Translations under genes and position numbers: made by a program
Assembly: GCA_034003325.1 (NCBI GenBank)
Contig: JAVEYW010000017.1
Coordinates: forward strand, 52,837 to 116,836
DNA length: 64,000 bases
Direction of reading: 5' to 3'
DNA from: Desulfobacterales bacterium
GTDB taxonomy: Bacteria; Desulfobacterota; Desulfobacteria; Desulfobacterales; JAFDDL01
The notes under the pieces: model-generated
What the model saw: the letters and a program-made list of their open reading frames with translations, nothing else
The model's database searches: none
What the model was told of the DNA's origin: nothing
Part shown: piece after piece, positions 8,991 to 17,249 of the stretch
How the letters are laid out: each line of letters opens with the position of its first letter
Numbering within the stretch: position 1 is the first letter of the stretch

Positions 8991-9833
8991 AGAGGCGCCT
9001 TTTAAAAAAAGGTTGTGCTTTTCAGGAAAATGAATCTGACATAGGGGGACGCTTCCGTCAAGTCGTGGGTGCCCGGGGAAAAACGCATCGTCGCTCCTTG
9101 GGAGCCCTCTTGTCGGTGCGTCGTTAATTTTTTATTCAATCTGCTTGATTAATTCTTCAAAACACACTACGAAGCGCTTACGAGCATTATGGATTGCCAT
9201 CTGCCTCTCATTATAGTGCTGTGAATGGCTTGTTAGTACACAAGCCGTCAAATTTGTGGCGACGCCGTCAATGGAACCTGGTTCGTGACACTACCTTTTT
9301 TGCCCGATATATATAACGATAACATTTCCTATCCCTTGTTATTTTTTGCTTTTCGCTTTTCAGTGCGGTCGTCTGCAGGGGGTACGGTTGATGATTAAAT
9401 GCGATCAAGGTGGCGTATTATCTGTATGAAGTTTCATTCATTGATTATTTATCGATATGAAAATTTTCAATAACAGCCTGATAAATAAGATATATAAAGT
9501 GTATAATATTCCATACATCAAGGCTTTTTGCGGAACCGAATGGCCTTAACTTGAATAATTTTTCCTTCGGCGCGCATGCCCGACAATTTTTGTTTAATGA
9601 TAACAATATTGGATAATTAAGTTTTTCACTACCTTTTTTGTGGATAAAAAAAGAAAGCAGCGGATGAGGGGCCGCTCTTGGTATGTAACTTGCTTGAGAA
9701 CCCTACTGACCGGCGTTGGTAAATAATGTCATGCGGCATCTGATATGCGGAAGGTTCAACTTTTACCGGGTCTTTTTTTGAGCTATGAACGTATGGGGAA
9801 AAACCGTGTTGGACATCTTCAATCATTATAAGG
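8991..9833. other. Long AT-rich intergenic region
   Basis: 843 bp between divergent genes. Apart from the sigma-54 promoter match at 9678-9695, no gene, tRNA-like fold or strong inverted repeat is visible. A 65-codon minus-strand frame at 9629-9826 has no ribosome site and no recognisable protein. The AT-rich 9300-9660 part could contain activator or IHF sites for the sigma-54 promoter, but no clear UAS was found. Confidence 0.6.
9678..9695 (+). promoter_or_regulatory. Sigma-54 (-24/-12) promoter
   Basis: TTGGTATG, four bases, then TTGCTT. Against the consensus TGGCACG-N4-TTGCT this keeps TGG, A, G and TTGCT, with exact spacing between GG (9680-9681) and GC (9692-9693). Transcription would start near 9705, giving a leader of about 130 nt to the acyltransferase gene at 9834. 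A sigma-54 activator gene lies 2.8 kb away on the other strand. Confidence 0.65.
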
Positions 9834-10814
9834 ATGTATCGTAAGCTTATGAAACGAAAATTTGAAGTACCAGCCGTCAGGACAAAAGACCAGCTGTTCG
9901 CCGAAAAACTGAGAAATAAAATTAAAATTGATATTGAGGATGCTGCTGCTTACCAATTTAAAATAGCCGACAAAAAGGAAGAGCTAGAATGTGCCAGCAG
10001 ATTGGTGCATGATAAATATGTTCGAAAAGGATACATGACGCCGACCGAAAGCGGGCTGCGATTGAGCCTGCGAAACGCATTGCCTGAAACGACAACTTTC
10101 ATAGGGGTAAAAAATCAAGTTGTGGCCAGCACGCTGACCCTTTTCCAGGACAGTGAAATGGGGCTTCCCATGGATGCTATTTATAAGCCGGAGCTGGATC
10201 AGTTACGCAGCCAGGGTCGCAAAATCGCTGAAGTCGGCTCCCTTGCTTCACATATTTGCGTGGCCAAATCAGATCAAACCGTCTTGATGCACGGAAACAA
10301 GATCATGCATTCCTATAGTCGTGATTATTTGGGCGTGGATGATCTTGTCGTTGCCATTAATCCGAAACACCAATGGTTTTACCAGCATATATTGCTTTTT
10401 GAGCAGATTGGGGAGTTAAAGGCTTATGATTATGTGAAAAAAGCACCTGCCGTGGCGTACCGGTTAAATTTAAACATGGCGGAGTATCATTATAAAGCAG
10501 CTTATGAAGATAAGCCGCCCGAAAAAAATCTTTACCGGTTTTTTTATGTGGATAAAAGCCCTTCTATTCGATTCCCTGCGGAAAACCAATGCCTGTGTTT
10601 TTGGAATAAAGAGCGAATCAAGTATTTTTTCGAGGAAAAAACCTGTTTGCTGGCGGAGGCTGATAAAGAGGCGATCGAATGTTTGGAAAAAAAATATAAA
10701 AACTTGGAAAAAACTTATTATATGAAGCTGCCAGAGCCGCCGGCCTATCCCGCCACTGCTGCCGATTTGCTTTATCCCGATTTTCACCGTTTAAATTATT
10801 TGCCCGCCGCTTGA
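9834..10814 (+). CDS. FeeM-like N-acyl amino acid synthase / acyltransferase
   Basis: A 326-residue cytoplasmic protein. The N-terminal 200 residues resemble GNAT-fold enzymes related to autoinducer synthases and to FeeM, which transfers an acyl chain from acyl carrier protein to an amino acid. Visible family-like features are the RLVHDKYVRKGYM helix, the strand FIGVKNQVVASTLTLFQD and the KIAEVGSLA segment. The C-terminal third is lysine- and aromatic-rich, with no recognised domain. It stands alone after a long leader with a sigma-54 promoter match and is followed by a hairpin (10837-10867). A PEP-CTERM-associated acyltransferase is an alternative name; the acceptor is unknown. An in-frame ATG at 9849 is an alternative start. 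Confidence 0.62.
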   Translation: MYRKLMKRKFEVPAVRTKDQLFAEKLRNKIKIDIEDAAAYQFKIADKKEELECASRLVHDKYVRKGYMTPTESGLRLSLRNALPETTTFIGVKNQVVASTLTLFQDSEMGLPMDAIYKPELDQLRSQGRKIAEVGSLASHICVAKSDQTVLMHGNKIMHSYSRDYLGVDDLVVAINPKHQWFYQHILLFEQIGELKAYDYVKKAPAVAYRLNLNMAEYHYKAAYEDKPPEKNLYRFFYVDKSPSIRFPAENQCLCFWNKERIKYFFEEKTCLLAEADKEAIECLEKKYKNLEKTYYMKLPEPPAYPATAADLLYPDFHRLNYLPAA

Positions 10815-10836
10815 CGCGGGAATATCAAAAATACCG

Positions 10837-10867
10837 TGCCGGCCGTGCAGGGTACGCAAGGCCGGCA
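10837..10867. terminator. Hairpin between convergent genes
   Basis: TGCCGGCC (10837-10844) pairs perfectly with GGCCGGCA (10860-10867) across a 15-nt loop, 22 nt after the acyltransferase stop and directly next to repeat copy 2. There is no U-tract, so termination ability is uncertain. Confidence 0.4.
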
Positions 10868-10982
10868 TAGGCCCTTTACCAGAAAAATGCACGCTTTTGC
10901 GTGTATATTCGCCGAAGGTGAAAGATGGCTTTTATGCCTCCTATCATCCCAGCCTTCCAGCTTCCGGCGTTGCCGGGTTAGG
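10868..10982 (+). repeat. Dispersed three-hairpin repeat, copy 2
   Basis: It matches copy 1 (28-140) over its whole length with scattered substitutions. The three stems are kept, two with G-T wobble changes. It lies between the convergent acyltransferase and purH C-terminal-domain genes and touches the stop codon of the latter (10983). Confidence 0.8.
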
Positions 10983-12233
10983 TCAATGCTTGAAGCTTCT
11001 TTGCCCGGTATACACCATCGTGGCGCCGGCTTCATTGCAGGCTTCAATGGACTGATAATCATTGTCGGAGCCGCCCGGTTGAATGACGGCTGACACGCCC
11101 TCCCGAAGGCCCACATCCACGCCGTCTCTGAACGGGAAAAAGGCATCGCTCACCATGGCCGCACCGATCAGACCGCCTTTTTCATTTTTCACCCGGTTGT
11201 CGATTTCAGCCTTTTGAGTCGGATTTGTCAATTCGTTGTAGGCAATGCCATATTGTTCAAAGCAATATCGGTCCGCGAGTTTTCGATAGGCTTTGTCCCT
11301 TGCGATTTCCGCGACGCCGACCCGGTCTTGCTCGCCGGTGCCGATACCCACGGTGACGTCGTTCTTAACATAGATCACGGAATTAGAGGTGATGCCGGCT
11401 TCCACGAGCCAGCCGAAAAGCATATCCCGATATTCCTTGTTCGTGGGAGGGCGGTTGATTTGGTAGCGGGTTCCCTGGACCTCACAGGTTGCAAGGGCCA
11501 GATCTTCCTTTGTGCGGGCCCGGGCCGTGAAGGGCCACTGGGCGATAATGCCGCCGTCGATCAGGCTTTTTAAGTCGATGTAGGCTTGCCCGACATAGTC
11601 CGAAAGGCGATGAATGTTCTGAATTTTGATAACGCGAAGGTTTTTTTTCCGTGCGAAAAGCGCCATGACACCCGGCTCGAAATCCGGCGCGACCACTACT
11701 TCCGCATATTGCCGACAGATTTCCTCGGCGGTTTGTTGGTCGATGGCGCGGTTGACGGCGATACAGCCGCCGAAGGCCGCGACCCGGTCCGCCATATGGG
11801 CTTTGGTGTAGGATTCGGCCAGGGTGGTTGAACGGGCCACGCCGCATGGATTATTGTGCTTCACGATGACCGTTGTCGGCTCGTCCGTAAAATACCGAAG
11901 GATATTTAAAGCGTTATCCGCGTCGGTGAGATTTGTTTTTCCCGGATGCTTTCCGGATTGAAGCAGCTCGATGTCCGAGACCAGGTATCGGCCCGGTTGA
12001 ATGGTTTGAACGTTTCCCAATACCAGGTTGCCGTTGACCAGACGGTAGAGTGCGGCTTCCTGGCCCGGATTTTCGCCGTAGCGAAGGCCCTTTCGAACGC
12101 CGTCTATGGTCCATGCCACCTTTTCATAAAAAAGCGTTTGGCGTTTGGCGCCATCCACAAAGCTGATTTCCATTTGCGGGGAAAAATGATCATCCATGAT
12201 GGTTCGGTATATCTGTTTCAGGTCTTCTGCCAT
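10983..12233 (-). CDS. purH: AICAR formyltransferase (C-terminal half of PurH)
   Basis: A 416-residue stand-alone AICAR transformylase, which formylates AICAR to FAICAR with 10-formyl-tetrahydrofolate in de novo purine synthesis. The catalytic Lys125-His126 pair is seen in IVKHNNPCG, and the RYGENPGQ motif is at about 51-58. In most bacteria this domain is fused behind IMP cyclohydrolase in one PurH of about 520 residues. Here the cyclohydrolase is a separate gene 30 bp upstream on the same strand, so the two activities are split but co-transcribed. The C-terminus (VIQPGGSDND...GQRSFKH) is complete. Confidence 0.9.
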   Translation of the reverse strand: MAEDLKQIYRTIMDDHFSPQMEISFVDGAKRQTLFYEKVAWTIDGVRKGLRYGENPGQEAALYRLVNGNLVLGNVQTIQPGRYLVSDIELLQSGKHPGKTNLTDADNALNILRYFTDEPTTVIVKHNNPCGVARSTTLAESYTKAHMADRVAAFGGCIAVNRAIDQQTAEEICRQYAEVVVAPDFEPGVMALFARKKNLRVIKIQNIHRLSDYVGQAYIDLKSLIDGGIIAQWPFTARARTKEDLALATCEVQGTRYQINRPPTNKEYRDMLFGWLVEAGITSNSVIYVKNDVTVGIGTGEQDRVGVAEIARDKAYRKLADRYCFEQYGIAYNELTNPTQKAEIDNRVKNEKGGLIGAAMVSDAFFPFRDGVDVGLREGVSAVIQPGGSDNDYQSIEACNEAGATMVYTGQRSFKH

Positions 12234-12263
12234 GAGTGACTCCTGATGGTTGATTTGAGGGGA

Positions 12264-12938
12264 TTACAGTTGATAACAGCCGGCTGCATCGGCCGGCGTC
12301 TTTGTTAATAAAAAGTCGGCGATGGCGCGATCGAAATCGGCCGTGTGGGAAAAGGCCTTTTGCGCCAGGGAAAAGCGCTGCTTCAGGCTCAGGTGGCCGC
12401 TTGTTTTTCGCATATCGTCAACGATCATGGGATAATCCGCCGGTGTGACCACCGACGCCACGCGGATGAAATTCTTGGCCGCGGCGCGGATCATGCAGGG
12501 GCCGCCGATATCAATGTGGGTGCGCGCTTTTTCCACGGAAGTCTCGGGACCGGCAACGGTTTGCTCAAAGGGATAGAGGTTAACGACTACCATATCAATC
12601 GGCACGGCCTGAGTGCGCTTCAGATCCGCTTGATGCGCCTCATTATAGGTTTCGGTCAGTAATCCGAGATAAATTTTAAAATCAAGGGTTTTTACCAGCC
12701 CGCCCTGAGTTTCGGGTTGACCGGTATAGGCGGAAACCTGCGTCAGGCAGTCCGCCTTGCCGCCGAGAATAGATAGTATTTTTTGGTAGGTGCCGCCGGT
12801 GGAAAAAAATTGAATGTCCGGGTTTATCTGCAGCAGTGCGGTGATAAACGCCTCAAGTCCGTCTTTATCCGAAACGCTCACCAGGACGCGATTGATTTTG
12901 ACGAAATCATCAATTTTTTCAACAAGATTAAGTGTCAT
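12264..12938 (-). CDS. IMP cyclohydrolase (N-terminal half of PurH)
   Basis: A 224-residue stand-alone IMP cyclohydrolase of the MGS-like fold, which closes FAICAR to IMP, the last step of purine synthesis. Family motifs are VLVSVSDKDGLE near the N-terminus, FFSTGGTYQ, VVVNLYPFEQTV and IDIGGPCMIRAAAKN, all typical of the PurH N-terminal domain. The gene ends cleanly with a stop and a 30-bp gap, and the transformylase has its own ATG, so this is a real split and not a single frameshift. A small gap (5 bp) separates it from the HD hydrolase upstream. Confidence 0.9.
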   Translation of the reverse strand: MTLNLVEKIDDFVKINRVLVSVSDKDGLEAFITALLQINPDIQFFSTGGTYQKILSILGGKADCLTQVSAYTGQPETQGGLVKTLDFKIYLGLLTETYNEAHQADLKRTQAVPIDMVVVNLYPFEQTVAGPETSVEKARTHIDIGGPCMIRAAAKNFIRVASVVTPADYPMIVDDMRKTSGHLSLKQRFSLAQKAFSHTADFDRAIADFLLTKTPADAAGCYQL

Positions 12939-12943
12939 TTGAT

Positions 12944-13645
12944 TTACCTTTCTCCATTGAATTCCTGAATAAACCGCTTAAAAAAATGATCCATGAACCG
13001 ATGCCGCTCCTCGGCGATTTGACGGCCCGTTTTTGTCAGAATGCGCTCTCTGATTTTACAAAGTTTGACTTTAAATTCACGATATCCGGTGTCATTCCTG
13101 GAATAAGAGGGCGCCGTGGTGACATCGATATTCGGGTTATGCAGGCAGGCGCCGACCTCGCCGGCAAACATAAAGGCTCTTGCCACCCCGACAGCGCCGA
13201 TGGCATCGAGTTTGTCCGCGTCGAATAACACTTTGGCCTCAATCGTTTCCGGTGTCACCGCACCTCGGAATCTGTGGGATTCGATACAGTGAAGAATATT
13301 ATCTTTACGGTTCTTGTGAATGGCCAGTTTAGAAACGATCGGGGTGGCCAGTTGCGCCCCTTTTGCCGCATGGCAGATCGCCCCTTTTACCGCATCCTGA
13401 TACCCTCTGCCGATATCGTGTAAAAAAGCTGCGCTTAGCACAACGGTCAAGTCCGCGCCCTCCGCCTCTCCGATACGGCGGCAAAGGCGGCTGACCCGTA
13501 AGGTGTGGTCCCAGTCGTGGCTGCCTGTGGCGCAGGTGAACAGGCTTCGGGCGATGGTTTTTACGATCGCTATCGTGCTCTCGCAGATGTCCGAATCATT
13601 TTCCGTGATAGGATAACACGGCGCAACATTACCGTCGGTTTTCAT
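12944..13645 (-). CDS. HD-domain phosphohydrolase
   Basis: A 233-residue soluble protein of the HD superfamily. The metal ligands are visible: His in SHDWDH (43-47), the His76-Asp77 doublet in AFLHDIGRG, and a distal Asp in LFDADKLDAIG. It resembles YedJ-type predicted metal-dependent phosphohydrolases of unknown substrate. It lies 5 bp upstream of the IMP cyclohydrolase gene, so it is probably in the same transcript, and a nucleotide-related role is possible but only inferred. Confidence 0.85.
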   Translation of the reverse strand: MKTDGNVAPCYPITENDSDICESTIAIVKTIARSLFTCATGSHDWDHTLRVSRLCRRIGEAEGADLTVVLSAAFLHDIGRGYQDAVKGAICHAAKGAQLATPIVSKLAIHKNRKDNILHCIESHRFRGAVTPETIEAKVLFDADKLDAIGAVGVARAFMFAGEVGACLHNPNIDVTTAPSYSRNDTGYREFKVKLCKIRERILTKTGRQIAEERHRFMDHFFKRFIQEFNGER

Positions 13646-13777
13646 CGGTGGGACTCCGGCTCGAGTTATCCGCCTTGGTTATTGTCAGCCCGCAAGCGAC
13701 ATAAAGCCATTTGCGTCAAAAATGATGTTCAATTAGCATAAAACCCATAAAGCGGGCAACCACTTGCGGACGGGATT

Positions 13778-14407
13778 TTATGCAATCGACATTAGGGATT
13801 CCCATCGTTCATATTCCGTTGCGACCTGCAGCCCCCGTGATTCAAGCAGGCGGACGATAGCGGGAGAATTATACCGCAGATAAGGATTGACGTTCAGTTC
13901 ATCGAGCAGGGTTGAGCGGACATGGGTGGGCGTATAATTACTCAAATAAACATCGATATCCTTGTTTTCCGGCTCCAGGTGCCGTGCAAAGGCCATGGAA
14001 GCGGCGACATAATCGTGCCCTGCGTAGATAACGGTTTCTTCGGGAAAAGCCGCAAGGGCTTTGAGTGATAAGAAAAACCCGTGCATGTCGCCGGAAAAAC
14101 AATTGCCGATCGTCCCGTTGAAGAGCGTATCTCCTGTCAGCAGCGTGTTGCCGGCCTGAAATACCACTGAGTCGGAAGAATGGCCCGGTGTGCGAAACAC
14201 CCGGACCGTCCCGCCGTCAAGGGGGAATTGCTTTTTTTCTGCGCTCATGAACGCCGTAAATGCCATGCCGCCGGAAGCTTGCTTCAGGGCCTTGTCTCCG
14301 GTGGTGTGATCCGTGTGGCTGTGTGTGTTGGTGATAAATTGAAGGTTAAGCTTGTGAAGGCGCAAAAAGGCAGATATCTCTGCCGTGGCGCCGCCGTCGA
14401 CGGCCAT
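13778..14407 (-). CDS. Metallo-beta-lactamase-fold hydrolase (glyoxalase II-like)
   Basis: A zinc hydrolase of the glyoxalase II group, with the THSHTDH metal motif, the GHSSDS turn with a second His, TGDTLF with the bridging Asp, and the YAGHDY C-terminal ligand. The first canonical start (ATG, 14407) gives 209 residues but drops the first beta-strands. The frame stays open upstream and reads ILQIQQFRYSADNLGYLIY directly into the ATG, which is a normal glyoxalase II N-terminus. That part contains no ATG, GTG or TTG. An ATA at 14488-14486 overlaps the TAA stop of the ATPase gene and has GGGGG 6 nt upstream. The true protein is therefore probably 237 residues, from an AUA start or after a small frameshift. 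Confidence 0.85.
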   Translation of the reverse strand: MAVDGGATAEISAFLRLHKLNLQFITNTHSHTDHTTGDKALKQASGGMAFTAFMSAEKKQFPLDGGTVRVFRTPGHSSDSVVFQAGNTLLTGDTLFNGTIGNCFSGDMHGFFLSLKALAAFPEETVIYAGHDYVAASMAFARHLEPENKDIDVYLSNYTPTHVRSTLLDELNVNPYLRYNSPAIVRLLESRGLQVATEYERWESLMSIA

Positions 14408-14484
14408 GGCGGTTTGGGGCCCATAAATAAGGTAGCCGAGGTTATCGGCTGAATATCGAAATTGTTGAATTTGAAGTATCGTGT

Positions 14485-15567
14485 TTATGGGGTGCCCCCA
14501 TTTTGTTTTTCTTTTAAAAAGTTTTCAAAATCCAGCAGGATGGGTATTGCCTGTGAATTATCGGTTGCCGGGTGCTGATGAGCGACGCTGGGTGCTTTGC
14601 GTTTTAGCCGCAGTTCCATCAGTTGGCGAATGGCACCGAGTTGTACGGATATAGCCGAAAGGCTATGCGCGATTTCGTTCAGCACCGGCTCCAAACCCGC
14701 AGGGGAAGTATTCGAGACGGGCAAGGGGGAGGATTCAGCCTGTTGCGGCTTGGGTTGCTTTTCCACCGGATCACGCAGTCCCAGATACTCCGACCAGAAT
14801 GTTTTCATATCCGTGAGTGAGTGATCGCTCACTTTCCCGGAGATCAACCGTTCCGCTATTTTACGAATACATATCGACGCCATGGCCTTTGGATATAAGG
14901 ATATAAAGGGCTTTTGAAGCCTCACCGCCTCGGTGACATGGGCATCCTGCGTGATAAATCCGATGGCGGAGATTTTCAAGGGAAGGTGTTTCGCCACGGT
15001 TCGGCTCAGGCTCAGATAAGGGATCTTGGCATGCTGTAAATGACGAGCCTGGTTGACGGCCACCAGGACGTGCTTTGTAAATCCTTGTGCGCTTAAAATT
15101 TTCAGCAGGGAATAGGCGTCGGTGAGGGATGTCGGCTCGGGTGTGATAATCAGCAGCATCTGTGAGGCGGCGCGACAAAAGGCGGTCACATCCCCGCCGG
15201 CGCCGGCGGACGTATCGAAAATGACAAAGTCGTAGTCATCGAGCATCTTGAATTCAGTTAGAATTGGTTCGATTTGCTCCGCTTGAAGATTTGCCAGCTT
15301 GGAAATTCCCGTGCCGCCCGGAACGATATCAATTCCCATATAGTTGTGAATGATGATGTCGGAGAGGGTTTTTTCCCCATTGATCACATGCGCTAGATTG
15401 ACCTCCGGATAGATTCCCAGCAAAATATTGATATTGGCAAGTCCCATATCCGCATCAAACAGGCAGGTGCGATATCCCCGGGTGGCCAACTGAAGGGCAA
15501 GATTGACGCTGATATTGGTTTTGCCCACGCCGCCCTTGCCGCTGGTTACGGTAATGATTCGTGGCAT
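14485..15567 (-). CDS. MinD/FlhG-like ParA-family ATPase
   Basis: A 360-residue P-loop ATPase with the deviant Walker A SGKGGVGKTN (9-18) and the DADMGLANINILLG segment typical of FlhG/FleN/YlxH proteins, followed by the Walker B-like FVIFDTSAG. Such proteins position flagella, pili or other polar machines as ATP-dependent dimers. After about residue 260 comes a proline/serine-rich linker and a short helical tail that is not part of the family core. The gene overlaps the MshEN-repeat gene by 22 nt and the downstream hydrolase by 4 nt if that starts at AUA. No flagellar gene is near; with the T2SSE_N-type neighbour, a type IV pilus or secretion role is an inference. Confidence 0.82.
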   Translation of the reverse strand: MPRIITVTSGKGGVGKTNISVNLALQLATRGYRTCLFDADMGLANINILLGIYPEVNLAHVINGEKTLSDIIIHNYMGIDIVPGGTGISKLANLQAEQIEPILTEFKMLDDYDFVIFDTSAGAGGDVTAFCRAASQMLLIITPEPTSLTDAYSLLKILSAQGFTKHVLVAVNQARHLQHAKIPYLSLSRTVAKHLPLKISAIGFITQDAHVTEAVRLQKPFISLYPKAMASICIRKIAERLISGKVSDHSLTDMKTFWSEYLGLRDPVEKQPKPQQAESSPLPVSNTSPAGLEPVLNEIAHSLSAISVQLGAIRQLMELRLKRKAPSVAHQHPATDNSQAIPILLDFENFLKEKQNGGTP

Positions 15568-16907
15568 GACTCCCTCACGGTATGGAATGGGTTGCCGGCC
15601 GGTACGGCCGTAATAGCGCCCCCCGATTTCATCGCGATAATTCGAAACAGCACCCGATCACAATGATGGATTTGGCAGATTTTCTGAAGATGGTTCCGTA
15701 TAAACTCACTGAACAGTTTCAGCTCGGCGGGCTGAGCGCGCAATCCCCTGGCGATGGCCAGTTTTTCGTAGGCACTGTGAAGTCGCGCCACTGCTTCCGC
15801 CTGAGCGTCAGGGTGTGACAACAACTCGATGCTGACGATGGCGCCATCGGCGATGGCGGTTTGTGTTTCGTCAACCGTCAATTGCTTCGGTTTTAGCCGG
15901 GGTACCGGTGACGGGTTCATATAGATCAGTCGAAAGAGTCTTTCAAAAGATTTTTTGGTGATCAGTGTGCTCTCGATTCTCAAATCAATCTGCTTTGTCC
16001 TCAGTGCGCGAATCACTTTGATGCTTTCCGGATCGGATATGGCGACGGTTAGATGATTTTTATCAAGGCTCACCGGCAGGACATGAAACCGCCGGGCAAA
16101 ATCATGGCCGATAATATCGGTTAACGCGTCTCTTTGATTGGCGGAAAAGATCAGCCGGTCATATTGTTTGAACGGAAGATTGTATTGAATGGAAATGGCC
16201 TCATAGAGTTGGGTTTCCGTGATGAGCCCCTCTTGCAGCAATATTTTTCCGATCGGTTCGGCGCGATTTTTCTGTGCTGAAAGGACGGTTGCGAGCACTG
16301 TTTCATCAATGGCGCCTTGCCGGATCAGAATCCGGCCGAGTTTTAAATGTTTGCGGTATTTTGACAGGACGGTGTTTAAATCGATGGGGGTGATCAAATG
16401 CAGGTCGCAAAGAATTTCACCAATGGTTCTGGGTAATTTTTTGGCGCGCACGGCGCTTGCCAGGTCCGATTCGCTGATCAGGTTAAGCGTCACGGCCAGT
16501 TTTCCCAGCCGAATGTCATCCAGTGTTCGCTCAAGAAAACCCCTCAGGTGCGCTCGTGTGATAACGCCTTGCCGCAATAACGCTTCATCCAGCGGAATAT
16601 CCGCGCTTTTATGTTGGATAATGGTATCGAGCGTGGCCGGGTCCAAAAGGCCGGTTTCTACCGTATAAGCGCCGATGTGGTTGCGAAGCTCCGTGTGAGC
16701 CAACAGGCGCTGAAGCTGGTTCGCGCGGATAAGCCCTTTTTTTACAAGAAGTTTGCCCAGGGGAAGCGCGGCCTGACACGCCTCCTGCTTTTGAATTTCC
16801 AGGGCGGTATCAATATCCGATGCGTGGACATACCCTTCGTTTACGAGCAAGGTGCCGATCTTCTGTGTTCGGGTCTCAATCGGGTGTTGTTCCGGTTCGG
16901 GCGGCAT
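15546..16907 (-). CDS. Multi-MshEN / T2SSE_N-repeat protein without ATPase domain
   Basis: A 453-residue protein beginning with eight tandem motifs of the form hGxxLxxxGLIxxxxLxxxL, starting at about residues 17, 50, 78, 106, 134, 162, 190 and 219; six of the seven intervals are 28 or 29 residues. These are MshEN-type motifs, which in pairs bind cyclic di-GMP at the front of GspE/PilB/MshE ATPases. Residues 243-330 then resemble the next part of GspE (RRFHVLPVSLDKNHLTVAISD). The C-terminal 120 residues are helical and unrecognised, and there is no Walker motif. It overlaps the ATPase gene, so the pair may form a sensor-ATPase complex. Ligand binding is uncertain because the usual leading Arg of the motifs is mostly absent. 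Confidence 0.8.
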   Translation of the reverse strand: MPPEPEQHPIETRTQKIGTLLVNEGYVHASDIDTALEIQKQEACQAALPLGKLLVKKGLIRANQLQRLLAHTELRNHIGAYTVETGLLDPATLDTIIQHKSADIPLDEALLRQGVITRAHLRGFLERTLDDIRLGKLAVTLNLISESDLASAVRAKKLPRTIGEILCDLHLITPIDLNTVLSKYRKHLKLGRILIRQGAIDETVLATVLSAQKNRAEPIGKILLQEGLITETQLYEAISIQYNLPFKQYDRLIFSANQRDALTDIIGHDFARRFHVLPVSLDKNHLTVAISDPESIKVIRALRTKQIDLRIESTLITKKSFERLFRLIYMNPSPVPRLKPKQLTVDETQTAIADGAIVSIELLSHPDAQAEAVARLHSAYEKLAIARGLRAQPAELKLFSEFIRNHLQKICQIHHCDRVLFRIIAMKSGGAITAVPAGNPFHTVRESCHESLP

Positions 16908-17249
16908 AATGTAAGATCCTTAAAATAAACGACAGCGCGCATTGGGGGGCCGCACCCGTTTTATTCTTTGAAATTGTTGGACATACTTTATCGTTCCGCG
17001 TGTATGTTGTCAAGGCCTTGAATGCTTTCGGGTGAGGGTTATTTCTGCCGCAGGGGGTGTTTTCGGATAAACCACCCACTTTGCTCCCCACCGGACGAAT
17101 GGCCCATCAATTTTGGATATTTTTATTATAAAAATAAGGTGCTATGTCCTTTTAAATGTGGCGTAATTCAGTATTTTTATCTTGACATTGGCCCTTAAAT
17201 AGGGTTTTAACGGTTTAAAGTGGATTAAAGTGGATATATGGGGAGCGAA
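16908..17249. promoter_or_regulatory. Divergent promoter region with MraZ boxes
   Basis: TTGACA (17182-17187), a 17-bp spacer and TTTTAA (17205-17210) form a sigma-70-like promoter for the dcw cluster. Just downstream are three direct repeats at exactly 10-bp period: GTGGA at 17220, GTGGA at 17230 and GGGGA at 17240. This is the arrangement of MraZ operators (TGGG-like boxes on one DNA face), so mraZ probably represses its own cluster. The last box doubles as the ribosome site of mraZ. The 16908-17160 half shows no gene. Confidence 0.72.

Noticed and set aside
9629..9826. 65-codon minus-strand frame in the long intergenic region
   Set aside because: No ribosome site, overlaps the sigma-54 promoter, no recognisable sequence.
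10836..11093. 85-codon plus-strand frame across repeat copy 2
   Set aside because: It runs through a non-coding repeat and antisense to purH.
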